Source: Bretschneidera sinensis
Lineage: Eukaryota > Streptophyta > Magnoliopsida > Brassicales > Akaniaceae
Direction of reading: 5' to 3'
Assembly (NCBI GenBank): GCA_023935145.1
Contig: CM043702.1
Span: 104,421,588-104,485,587 of the forward strand
Length of the DNA stretch: 64,000 bases
Under the pieces are notes generated by a model that was not told the origin of the DNA, searched no databases, and was given only the letters and a program-made list of their open reading frames with translations. A program made the translations under genes and the position numbers. Below are positions 53,121-62,956 of this stretch, piece by piece (position 1 is the first letter of the stretch; every line of letters starts with the position of its first letter).

Positions 53121-54178
53121 AAACAAATTTCTATGCAAGAACGAGTGAAATAAAAAGAGCGATGATTTTAAATCAACCAGTGATTGTACTTTTGTACAAA
53201 GAGGTGTTCAACACTAACCAATTTGACTCATCTTTGCCTAGTTCTATTATTTCCCTTTTACAGGAGTTTGATGATATCTTTCCCGAGGAGACTCCACTTG
53301 GCTTACCTCCTATTCGAGGAATTGAACATCAAATTGATTTCGTGCCCGGTGCTACAATTTCAAACCGACCAGCCTATCAAAGCAATCCTGAAGAGACAAA
53401 GGAGCTACAAAGGCAGGTTAGTGAATTAATGGAAACGGGGATGCAAGAGAAAGCATGAGGCCGTGCGCTCTTCCGGGGATTTTAGTTCCTAAAAAGGATG
53501 GGCCGTAGAGAATGTGCGTTAATTGTCGAGCAATCGACAATATAATGGTCAAGTATCGACATCCTATTCCTCGTTTAGATGATATGCTAGATGAACTGCA
53601 TGGTGCATGTGTATTCTCTAAAATTGATTTAAAAAGTGGATATCATCAAAGAAGAATGAAAGAGGGTGATGAATGGAAAACTGCTTTTAAAACAAAATGT
53701 GGTTTATATGAGTGGTTAATTATGCCATTTGGACTAACAAATGCACCAAGTACCTTCATGAGATTAATGAACCATGTTTTGTGAGCTTTTATAGGTAGAT
53801 TCGTTGTTGTTTACTTTGATGATATTCTCATTTATAGCACAAACTTAGATGATCATGTTGTACACTTCAAATTAGTTTTGGATCTGCTTAGAAAAGAAAA
53901 GTTGTTTGCTAACTTGAAGAAGTGCACTTTTTGCACCGATAAGCTTGTGTTTCTTGGTTTTGTTGTCAGTGCACAAGGAATACAGGTTGATGATGAGAAG
54001 ATCAGTGCAATTAAAGAATGGCCAACTCCCGCGAGTGTAGTTCAAGTTCGTAGTTTTCATGAACTTGCTAGTTTTTACAAGTGGTTCATGAAAGACTTTA
54101 GCAGTATTGCCGCACCGCTTATCGAAGTCATCAAGAAGAACATTGGATTCAAATGGGGAGACGATCAAGAGAAGGGGT
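53121..54178 (+). pseudogene. G10 reverse transcriptase
   Basis: SIISLLQEFDDIFPEETPLG stays in frame with the linker to 53458; a short deletion (acggggatgcaagag) shifts the frame. 53512-53784 has [15 protein letters not shown] (normally QIR) and [12 protein letters not shown], then [12 protein letters not shown] is at about 53810-53840, and 53878 on gives [19 protein letters not shown] and FHELASFYKWFM. Confidence 0.9.
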
Positions 54179-54405
54179 TCCGATTGATCAAAGAAAAATT
54201 AACTAATGCTCCTTTTCAAGTCCTTGAGCGCATCAATAACAATGCATACAAATTGGATTTACCAAGTGAGTACAATGTTAATACCACTTTCAATGTTTCT
54301 GATTTATGCCCTTTTGATGTAGGTGATGATTTGAGAACAAATCCTTTTCAAGAGAAGGTGAATGATGAGGACATGGCTAACAAATGGGAGGCGGATCCTA
54401 TTTAA
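54179..54405 (+). pseudogene. G10 polyprotein C-terminus (deletion type 2)
   Basis: IKEKLTNAPFQVLERINNNA, then [18 protein letters not shown] and into the 3' LTR to TAA 54403. Identical junction to G5 and G8. Confidence 0.87.
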
Positions 54406-54946
54406 GTTCCAATTTGTCAAGTTACAAGGGCCCGAGCTAAATGGTTTATTCAAGTTTCAATTGGTCCAATTACAATGGCCCGAGCTAAACTGTTCAAGAA
54501 AACTCTTAATGGGCTTATTCAACACATTGGGGCTAAGAACCATCTTTGGGGGCCCAAGGATGATGCTATACATGATCCACAAGGATGGGTTTCCATGATC
54601 CAAGGGAACTTCCACTTTAGAATTTCAGGAGGACCCAATGACCAGAATTAAAATAGTCATATCTTCTTGACCGCAACTCCAAATGGGCTGAAACTTATTG
54701 GGCTGGAAAGATGACATCTTGAACTTCAATTTAGACCTAAGAAATTTCCAAAAAATATATCATTTGGGCATGTTATGATGGGCCTAAATCCAGCAAGCTG
54801 TTGCATCTGAATCTTCTTCCACTTTGGGCTTGCACCTTGCACCTTTTCTTAAATGTTTCCTTCTGAATTTAATTGTTGCATTATAAGACTTGCATGCCAA
54901 ATTAGGTACTTTCTTTATTTGGATTTTAGGTTACCAGAATTCTATT
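54363..54946 (+). repeat. G10 3' LTR, type II, truncated
   Basis: The first 584 bases of a type II LTR, ending ccagaattctatt. The rest is replaced by a 15-base filler and an inverted LTR. Confidence 0.88.
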
Positions 54947-54962
54947 CATGATGGGCCTAAAG

Positions 54963-55736
54963 GCTGTGACCCATTGCTGATATTAAAGCAAGAACCTTGG
55001 TATAATGAAGACTGAGACCACAACCCGTTGCTTATATTGAAGCAAGAACCTTGGTATAATGAAAATGCCACAATCAATTATGGAAGGATTGATTGATAAG
55101 TCGAAGATGAACGCTACGGAGACTCTGATAAGTTCAGAAGTTCTAAAAGAACCAAAGAGAATTTCCTCTCCGATAAGTTCAGAAGTTCAAATCTGAATTG
55201 TTTTATTCCAAAAAGCCAATGGCTATTTAAATACATGAGAATTCGTAATCAATTAGAAAAAGGAAAACTAAGAAATAGGAAATAAACCAAAATAGAATTT
55301 TGGTAGGGATAGGAAACTATGAAATAGGAAATAAATCTAAATAGAATTCTGGTAACCTAAAATTCAAATAAGGAAAGTACCTAACTTGGCATGCAAGCCT
55401 TATAATTCAGCAATTAAATTAATAAGGAAACAATTAAAAAAAAGTAATAAATAAAATTTGCAGCCAGTCATTTTGCTTGATGAGCCAACCAAAACGAGTA
55501 AGTCTCCAATTTTGGGAAACTAAGATTTTCCAGATTATTCCAAAGTTTGAATTATGGAAACCCATCCTTTTGGATCACATATACCATCATCCTTGGGCCA
55601 CCAAAGATGGTTCTTAGCCCAAATGTGTTGAATCAGCCCATTGAGAGTTTCCTTGAACCTTTTAACTTGAGCCCTTGTAACTGGACCAATTGAAACTTGA
55701 AGAGAATCTGCATCCCATTTGCCAGCCGTGTCCTCA
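54963..55736 (-). repeat. Inverted type I LTR, truncated
   Basis: Minus-strand LTR from the tandem modules (gctgtgacccattgctg) to gccgtgtcctca at 55736. Both extreme ends are missing. It lies head to head with the G10 3' LTR and abuts copia gag on the right. Confidence 0.87.
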
Positions 55737-56849
55737 CATTCTTAGTCGTATTACATGCTCCATAATCATATAAATATGGATGATGCATTATCCAAGGTTG
55801 ATAATCATAGAAATTTGTTGGATGTCTAGAATATGTAAATCTATCATTCCTTGGATGAGAATCTCTAGCATTCCTAGAACACATGTTTCTAGAATAGGAA
55901 TTATGAGCATACATGTTGTTTCTAGGATAAGAATGATAGTTATTTCTAGGATATGCATTCTTAGCATGTTCATTTCTTGAATGTGCATACCTAACATTTG
56001 TATTTCTAGGATTAGCATACATATGAGCATAAGTATTTCTTGGATATCTATTCCTAGCGTTAGCATTTGAATTTCTACCATAGTAATTGCTATTTGAATT
56101 CTTAGGCTTCCTAGTACTTTTTGAGGGAACATTATTAGCATTACTATGAGCCTTAGAGGTGGAGGGTTCATCCACACATGATGCTTTCATAAAAATAGTT
56201 TTATTTGATTTTTGCTTGCCTTATGGAGAATAACCCAAACTAGATTTTTATCCACTCATTCTTTGACAAGTTAACACTTCATCTAGATTTATTTTCCACA
56301 TACAAGTCTAGATATAGTGTTATTCAATCCAATCAGTTTCTTTTTCAAATTAGCATTTTTATTTTTCAAAGAATCTTATGATGAACTGCTAAGCTCTAAA
56401 GAAAGATTTTCTTTTTGTTCTTTTAGAGCTTCCATCTCTTCAGTGAGGAATGAAACTATCTTCTTGAGAGCAAAATTCCTAGCATTAAATTTTTTTAATT
56501 CATCATGCAATTCATTAATAGAATCAATCGTTTCATCATTTCTAAGGGAAGAATTAGTTACCTCTTCTTCATCATCGATTTCCATCAAGCAAAAGTTGTC
56601 AATCTTTTCGTAGTTAATCTCACTATCCAAGATGTTCTCATCATCATCACTCTAAGTGGTAGCAACCAAGGCTTTCTTCTTGAAGTTCTTGTATGGTTTC
56701 TTTGTAGCAGGACAATCTGCCTTGATGTGCCCGGGTATCTTGCAACCAAAGCACACAATAGGTTCCATTTTGGTTCTGTTGTCCTTTATGTAAGGTTTCT
56801 TGCTTTTCTTCAAGAATTTGTGAAACCTCTTTGTGATGAGAGCCATCTC
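55737..56849 (-). pseudogene. Copia C3 gag, zinc knuckle, coiled coil and Asn/Arg/Tyr-rich tail
   Basis: 56846-56652 holds a CCHC knuckle, CFGCKIPGHIKADC, flanked by lysine-rich sequence. 56630-56376 is acidic and heptad-like (IDSINELHDELKKFNARNFA), a probable coiled coil. 56190-55737 is a low-complexity tail of NPRN/YPRN-type units (SHPRNDRFTYSRHPTNFYDY). This order (knuckle, coil, basic tail) resembles the long gag of Sirevirus-like elements. It is cut at 55737 by gypsy sequence; one or two stops separate the parts. Confidence 0.75.
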
Positions 56850-56936
56850 TCCATCTTCTTCACTACTTTAATTTTCTTCTTCTTCTTTCACTTGCTTGGT
56901 TGAAGTAGCTTTGAGGGCAATAATTTTCTTCTTCTT

Positions 56937-57612
56937 TTAATCCTCAACAACTTTAACATTTACGACCTCCATCTTATGGGTCAATAATGACCCAAGAAGC
57001 ATTTCAACGTAGAGTTTGTCAAGGTCTTTGGCTTCCACAATGGTTGTCTTCTTAGATCCCCAATTTGATGGTAGAGATATAAGAATCTTGTTTGTCAATT
57101 CAAACTCCTCAATATTCCTACCAAGAAGCTTTAAACCATTAATAATATTAGTGAATTGAGAATACATTTCAAAAATGGATGTAGTAGGGGACATCTTAAA
57201 AGCTTCATATTTGGACGCTAGCATATAGATTTTTGATTTGTTTACTTCACTAGTTCCTTCATATGTAACTTGAAGTTTGTCCCATATTTCTTTAGCTGAA
57301 TCACATGCTGAAATTTTGTTGTATTCATTAATGTCTAAAGCAAAATGAAGAATACTAGTAGCTTTACTATTTAAAGACACCTGCAATCATCATCATCAAA
57401 TTCAGATTTAATTTTATGCAAAGTAGCTACTGTTTCACCAACCGTGACTCTCTTTACAAGAATCCTAGGTCATTTTCAATGATTCATAACAAATTATAAT
57501 CTTGGCCTTCAACAAATATTTTCATCATGTTTTTCCAATAATTATAATTTGTTCTATCGAACAAAGGAGACCTAGTATAAGAGTGACCTTCAGTATAACT
57601 ATTATTAGCCAT
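56937..57612 (-). pseudogene. Copia C3 gag capsid domain
   Basis: The likely ATG is 57612-57610 (MANNSYTEGHSYTRSPLFD), followed by NYNYWKNMMKIF-type sequence. A broken stretch follows, then the open frame 57386-56937: SILHFALDINEYNKISACDS, AKEIWDKLQVTYEGTSEVNK and FELTNKILISLPSNWGSKKT, the copia gag (UBN2) fold. Confidence 0.83.
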
Positions 57613-57653
57613 AGGATCTACTCAAGGATTTTAAGCCTATTAATGAGAATGAA

Positions 57654-57665
57654 GCTCTGATACCA
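57654..57665 (-). other. C3 primer-binding site
   Basis: gctctgatacca, a perfect initiator tRNA-Met complement, two bases from the LTR start. Confidence 0.85.
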
Positions 57666-57667
57666 AT

Positions 57668-58787
57668 TGCAAACCAAGGTGCAACCCAATAGGGGGTGAT
57701 TTATTTTTTAAAATTTTTTTACAAATAACAAACAAGTTTTAAGTACTTAATTAATTTAAGCAAGTACAACAATTAAATTGCTGGAAATTAAAGATGAAAA
57801 GGAAGATAAAGTGCAAACTTTGTTTATAGTGGTTCAGCAATATCATAAACTTTCCGACCCTACGTCTACTCTCTTCAAGGAAACTCCTTGAAGTATTCCA
57901 CTAAACAAGTAACTTCACGGGTGTTGCTCAAAATGTTACAAAGGTCTCTTCTAAGGAAGTTAATACAAATGTTTAACACCTAAACACTACTAAGAGTTAC
58001 ACAAACTCTTTTCTCTTATAATGATTGAAATTTAAGACTATATAAGAGAGAGAGCTATTAATGCTTTTACAAGATGAATATCTCTATTTCAAGAACAAAA
58101 CTTTGATGAATAATAAATGAGCTCAAGAATGAATTGAATGTTCTTAGTTATTGTTCAACTCATTTAAAAGGGGTTTATATAGCCCAAGCCTCATATGGCC
58201 ATTAGACACAAAGAAGGGGCAATTTGGAGTATTAAGTGAATGATGCATTTCTTTTCAAAGTATAGATGTTATTTTCGAATATTCAGTCGACTGGATCATC
58301 ATTCAATCGACTGAATCAAGTAACTCAAATTTAGGTAAGAAGTATTTAGTCGATTGAATGGATCATTCAATTAACTGGATCAGAAGGTCAGAAGTTTATG
58401 TCCTTCATTCAGTCGACTGAATAAATCCTTCAGTCGATTGGATCAAACGCAAGAAAATTATTCCTTTCATTCATTCAGTCGACTAGATCACCTGAAACAA
58501 ATTTTTTTTTCTTCATTCTAGTTAAAATGAATTTGTTGAAAAATGTTTTTGTAACCAAACTAATCCATGCATAAAGCTAGGGAATTGATAGAAAAGTTTA
58601 CAATTATATCAATAACTTTTGAAGCTTCTATTCTTGATCTTCAAATTTCTTCCAAGGTTGAATGCTTAGCTTATCAAGTACTAGTTGTCCTTGTACAAAC
58701 ATCTTTGCAGCTTTAAAAACTTAAATAAATTGGTTAGCACAATCTAATATTGTTTTGTCATCATAAAAATCATATTAGGGGTCAACA
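57668..58787 (-). repeat. C3 5' LTR (1,120 bp)
   Basis: In element sense it starts TGTTGACCCCTAATATG (58787 leftwards) and ends CCTTGGTTTGCA. It has a TATA box (gctatataaacccc, about 58170-58185) and, upstream, seven copies of a 15-base palindrome. No second copy is seen in the window. Confidence 0.82.
58281..58490. repeat. Array of seven 15-bp palindromes in the C3 LTR U3
   Basis: Variants of ATTCAGTCGACTGAA start at about 58281, 58300, 58344, 58365, 58406, 58428 and 58474. The core GTCGAC is kept in four; the others have one or two changes. They lie about 100-300 bases upstream of the TATA box on the minus strand, where an enhancer would be. Confidence 0.85.
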
Positions 58788-59827
58788 AAAATTTTCATCA
58801 AAATCTATTCATTTTTCTTGATTATATCCTTTTGCTACAAGTCTATCCTTATTTCTAGTTACCACAACATTTTCATACATTTTATTTTATTAAACCCATT
58901 TAGTACCAACTACTGAGTGATCTTAAGGCCTAGGCACTAAAGTCCAAAATTTATTTCTTCCAAATTGATTTATCTCTTCGTGCATGCCATTATCCAATTT
59001 TCTTCATGTCCGACTTCATCAAAAGTCTTAGGTTCAATTTAAGATTAGAAAGTTACATAGTTGCATACATTTTTGATAAAAAACCGAGTTCTTAGGTGAT
59101 AATTCACATACCTCCAATCTTTAAGAAGACCATCTCCTTCTTTGAGTTGTTGGTGGTTGATCAAGACTTGATTCATCTCCTCCTTGAACCATTTGAGGTT
59201 AATTCTCCTTGAGGTCAACAATGGGAGTGATGGTCTCCACTCTTGACATAAAATCTATATCATCATCATAAGAAATTCTCATTCCATAGAGAAGGTTAGT
59301 CTCATCAAATGCAACATGCACAAATTCTTCAACCACTAGAGTTATTTTATTAAAGACTCTATAAGCCTTACTGGAGGTTGAATAACCGAAGAAAATACCT
59401 TCATTGGTCTTAGAATCAAATTTACCGAATTTATCTTTATTGTTATTCAAGATGAAGCACTTACAACCGAAAACATGAAAATAAAAAATATTTGGCTTTC
59501 TACCATTCCATAATTCATATGGAGTTTTCTTGAATATATGCCTAATTAAAACTCTATTCAAAACATAACAAGTAGTGTTGATGGATTCCGCCAAAAAATT
59601 ATTTCGAAAATTGTTTTTACAAAGAAAATTCCTACCAGTCTCTTCTAAAATTTTATTTTTTTTTCCTTTTCAATAATACCATTTTGTTGAGGGGTTCTAA
59701 GAGTTGAAAAATTGTGATCAATACCATGATCATCATAATATTTTACAAAGCTTTGGTTTTCAAATTCTTTTCCATGATCACTTCTTATACTAGAAATAGT
59801 AAAATCTTTTTCGTTTTGAACGTTTTT
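58788..59827 (-). pseudogene. Copia C4 integrase and start of RT
   Basis: 59594-59199 encodes STYELWNGRKPN-type sequence, HVFGCKCFILNNNKDKFGKF and GIFFGYSTSSKAYRVFNKIT, closely like C2. Towards 58800 it passes through broken text into an RT start (about 58800-58860). On the right it is interrupted at 59827 by a gypsy LTR inside the integrase core; it continues at 61473 and again at 63799. Confidence 0.82.
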
Positions 59828-60292
59828 TTATGAGGATACAGCTAATAAATGGCATATTCCTATTCAAGTTCCAATTGGTCCAGTTACAAGGGCTCGAGCT
59901 AAACGGTTCAAGAAAACTCTTAATGGGCTGATTCAACACATTTGGGCTAAGAACCATCTTTGGGGGCCTAAGGATGATGCTATACGTGATCCACAAGGAT
60001 GGGTTTCCATAATTCAAGCTTTGGAATAATCTAGCAACTCAAGATTGTGAATTAAAAATCTTAGTTCCCCAAAATTGGAGACTTACTTGTTTTGGTTGGC
60101 TCCTGATGCGAACCCCATCGACACACTTTGAGACCCGACAAAAAATATTGAAATACTTGCCCAAAAAATCGTCTAGAAAATAGATTTTATGTGACACTGC
60201 GACCCGTTGCTTGTATTGAAGCAAAAACCTTGCTATAATGAAGACGCCACAATCAATTGTGGAAGGATTGATTGATAAATCGGAGATGAACA

Positions 60293-60374
60293 CCACAAGG
60301 AAGAATCCTTGATTCCTTGATAAGTTCATTTGTGAACGCAACAAGGAAGAATCCTCGATTCCTTGATAAGTTCA
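60293..60374. repeat. Direct duplication of 36 bp
   Basis: caacaaggaagaatcc(t/c)tgattccttgataag-type units at 60293-60328 and 60339-60374, about 10 bases apart, within the type III LTR. Confidence 0.8.
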
Positions 60375-60524
60375 CAGGTTCTCATCAGAACCAAAAGAGG
60401 AAACAAACCTCACATTTTGAGAGATCTCAATTCTCTATTCTATTTCATTTCAGCCAAATAGCTTATATAGATGCTTAGAACAACCCTCTAAGCATAGGAA
60501 AACGAAATTATATTAAATGAAACT

Positions 60525-60674
60525 CTAGACAACATAATAAATACTAGAGACAACTTAATAAATATTAGATAACATAATAAAGACCATAGACATCATAACA
60601 AATGCTAGACAACATAATAAATGCTAGACAATATAATAAATGCTGGAAAACATAATAAAGACCAATAAATGCTG
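60525..60674. repeat. Minisatellite in the type III LTR
   Basis: About eight degenerate units of 17-20 bp on the theme gacaacataataaatgcta. Not coding; probably variable between copies. Confidence 0.85.
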
Positions 60675-61472
60675 ATTAACTCCTTGGAAAATTCGTTCAA
60701 AATATTGGCTTGATTATCTGAAACTTCAAAATCATCATAATTGGTTTTAATCAACCCAAATCTCTTGAATAAGCTCATTAAGTGCTTCTTTGATCTTCTA
60801 GGATCTTGCTATAGTAATAGGCCCAACTAAAACATGTAACTAATCTTTTAATGGTGCTTGTTGATTCTCATCAACTCATCAAGGAAAATGGCAGGCTACA
60901 AATTTTACTTATTACATTTTCTTAAATGTTTCCTTATTAATTTAGTTGCTGAATTGTAAGGCTTGCATGCCAAGTTAGATACTTTCTTTATTTGGATTTT
61001 AGGTTACCAGAATTCTATTTAGGTTTATTTCTTATTTCTTAGTTTCCTATTCCTACCAGAATTCTATTTAGATTTATTTCTTATTTCCTTGTTTTCTTTT
61101 TCTAATTGGTTACGAATTCTCATGTATTTAAATACCCATTGGCTTTTTGGAATAAAACAATTCAGATTTGATTCATACTTTTGGAGAGAAAATTCTCTTT
61201 GGTTCTTTTAGAACTTCTAAACTTATCGGAGTTTTCCATGGCGTTCATCTTCGACTTATCAATCAATCCTTCCATAATTGATTGTGGCGTCTTTGTTATA
61301 CCAAGGTTCTTGCTTCCATATAAGCAATGGGTCGCGGCCTCAGTCTTCATTATACCAAGGTTCTTGCTTCAATATAAGCAACGAGTTGCAGTCTCACATA
61401 AATATGCTTCTAGATGATCTTAGAAGTCTTCTTGATCCATCAAGTTCTTAGTTCTTGGCGTGGATCATTTCA

Positions 61473-61561
61473 CTTTTTTCAAAAAATTTACAAAACCTTT
61501 AAATGTTTCATCCTTATAAGCCATAAAGATAACAAAAGTATATATAGAATAGTCATCCATA
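61473..61561 (-). pseudogene. Copia C4 integrase flank, first copy
   Basis: cttttttcaaaaaatttac...gtcatccataa repeats almost exactly the sequence after the last LTR (63799-63887). It ends where gypsy pol begins (tgattgtacttttg). Confidence 0.88.
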
Positions 61562-62670
61562 ATGATTGTACTTTTGTACAAAGAGGCAATTGAGAGAAAA
61601 ACAAATTTCTATGCAAGAATGAGTGAAATAAAAAGAGCGATGGTTTTAAATCAGCCAATGATTGTACTTTTGTACAAAGAGGCATTAAACACTAACCAAT
61701 TTAACTCATCTTTGCCTAGTTCTATTGTTTCTCTTTTACAGGAGTTTGATGATATCTTTCCCGAGAAGATTCCACATGGCTTACCTCCTATTCGAGGAAT
61801 TGAACATAAAATTGATTTCGTGCCAGGTGCTACAATTCCAAACCGAACAGCCTATCGAAGCAATCCTGAGGAGACAAAGGAGCTACAAATGCAGGTTAGT
61901 GAATTGATGAAAACAGGGTATGTAAGAGAAAGCATGAGCCTATGTGCTGTTTCGGTGATTTTGGTTCCTAAAAAGGATGGGACATGGAGAATGTGCGTGG
62001 ATTGTTGAGCAGTTAACAATATAACAGTAAAGTATCGACATCATATTCCTCGATTAGATGATATGTTAGATGAACTGCATGGTGCATGTGTATTTTCTAA
62101 GATTGATTTAAAAAGTGGATATCATCAAATAAGAATGAAAGACGGGGATGAATGGAAAACCATTTTTAAAACGAAATATGGTTTATATGAGTGGTTAGTT
62201 ATGCCATTTGGACTAACAAATGCACCAAGTACCTTCATGAGATTAATGAACCATGTTTTGCGAGCTTTTATAGGAAGATTCATTGTTGTTTAATTTGATG
62301 ATATTCTCATTTATAGCACAAACTTAGATGATCATGTTGTGCATTTAAAATCAGTTTTGGATGTGCTTAGAAAAGAGAAGTTGTTTGCTAACTTGAAGAA
62401 GTGCACTTTTTGCACCGATAAGCTTGCGTTTCTTGGCTTTGTTGTGAGTGCACAAGGAATACAGGTTGATGAAGCGAAGATCTATGAGATTAAAGAATGG
62501 CCAAGTCCCACGAGTGTAGGTCAAGTTCGTAGTTTTCATGGACTTGCTAGTTTTTACAGGAGGTTCGTGAAAGACTTTAGCAATATTACCGCACCACTTA
62601 CAGAATTCAACAAGAAGAACGTTGGAGTCACATGGGGAGACGAGCAAGAGAAGGCATTCCAATTGACCAA
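61562..62670 (+). pseudogene. G12 reverse transcriptase
   Basis: MIVLLYKEA is encoded twice, at 61562 and 61667, around IERKTNFYARMSEIKRAM: a local duplication. Then [29 protein letters not shown] to TGA 62006; 62063-62293 has [14 protein letters not shown] and [15 protein letters not shown] at 62291 lies directly before the catalytic FDDILIYS; 62339 on [19 protein letters not shown] and [16 protein letters not shown]. Confidence 0.9.
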
Positions 62671-62956
62671 AGGTCACCTACAACTAATTTTTAAACTCGG
62701 ATATTGGGTTTGGTTACACATGAGGAAAGAAAGATTTTCAGCACAAAGGGGTTCAAAGTTACTTCCTAAAGGAGATGGGCCTTTTTCTGTCCTTAAGTGC
62801 ATCAATGACAATGCATACAAATTAGGTTTTCCAGGTGAGTACAATGTTAGTGCCACTTTCAATGTTTCTGATTTAAGACCTTTTGATGTAGGTGATGATT
62901 TGAGGATAAATCCTTTTCAAGAGGAGGGGAATGATGAGGACACGGCTAACAAATGA
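62671..62956 (+). pseudogene. G12 polyprotein C-terminus (deletion type 1)
   Basis: [20 protein letters not shown] joins as in G3 and G6, then [19 protein letters not shown] and [20 protein letters not shown] into the LTR; TGA at 62954-62956. Confidence 0.88.

Larger units (their letters stand above)
50097..54946 (+). mobile_element. Ty3/gypsy element G10 (type II)
   Basis: Complete 5' LTR, primer-binding site, gag missing its start, protease, reverse transcriptase, C-terminus (deletion type 2) and a 3' LTR cut at 54946. A deletion between two copies of agagggtgat-like sequence (near 51384) removed the leader and gag ATG. RNase H and integrase are absent. Confidence 0.9.
60104..60873 (-). 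repeat. Solo LTR, type III, nested in the type I LTR
   Basis: 770 bp with perfect 5-bp inverted ends (TGATG...CATCA). Flanks gctcc (60099-60103) and actca (60874-60878) each differ by one base from gctca, the target sequence in intact LTRs. In element sense its start encodes GPIT and KIKEALNELIQEIW, like the C-terminus in the main family's LTR, and its end shares gcgacccgttgc and aaggattgattgata modules. It is thus a related but separate gypsy family. Confidence 0.85.
59828..61472 (+). repeat. Type I LTR (G11) standing as a solo LTR in copia C4, itself interrupted
   Basis: Left part 59828-60103 (start ttatgaggatac, one base changed from tgatgagg), right part from about 60879 to ggatcatttca at 61472; together about 870 bp. 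No primer-binding site follows: copia integrase sequence resumes at once at 61473. The T-rich flanks (ttttt left, ctttt right) fit a target duplication in a poly-T site but are ambiguous. Confidence 0.85.

Noticed and set aside
54363..55736. Head-to-head LTRs as a functional palindrome or origin
   Set aside because: The two LTRs are of different types, both truncated, and joined by filler; simple rearrangement explains it.
56505..56903. 132-codon plus-strand ORF
   Set aside because: It lies opposite the copia gag coiled-coil and zinc-knuckle region and is a shadow of it.
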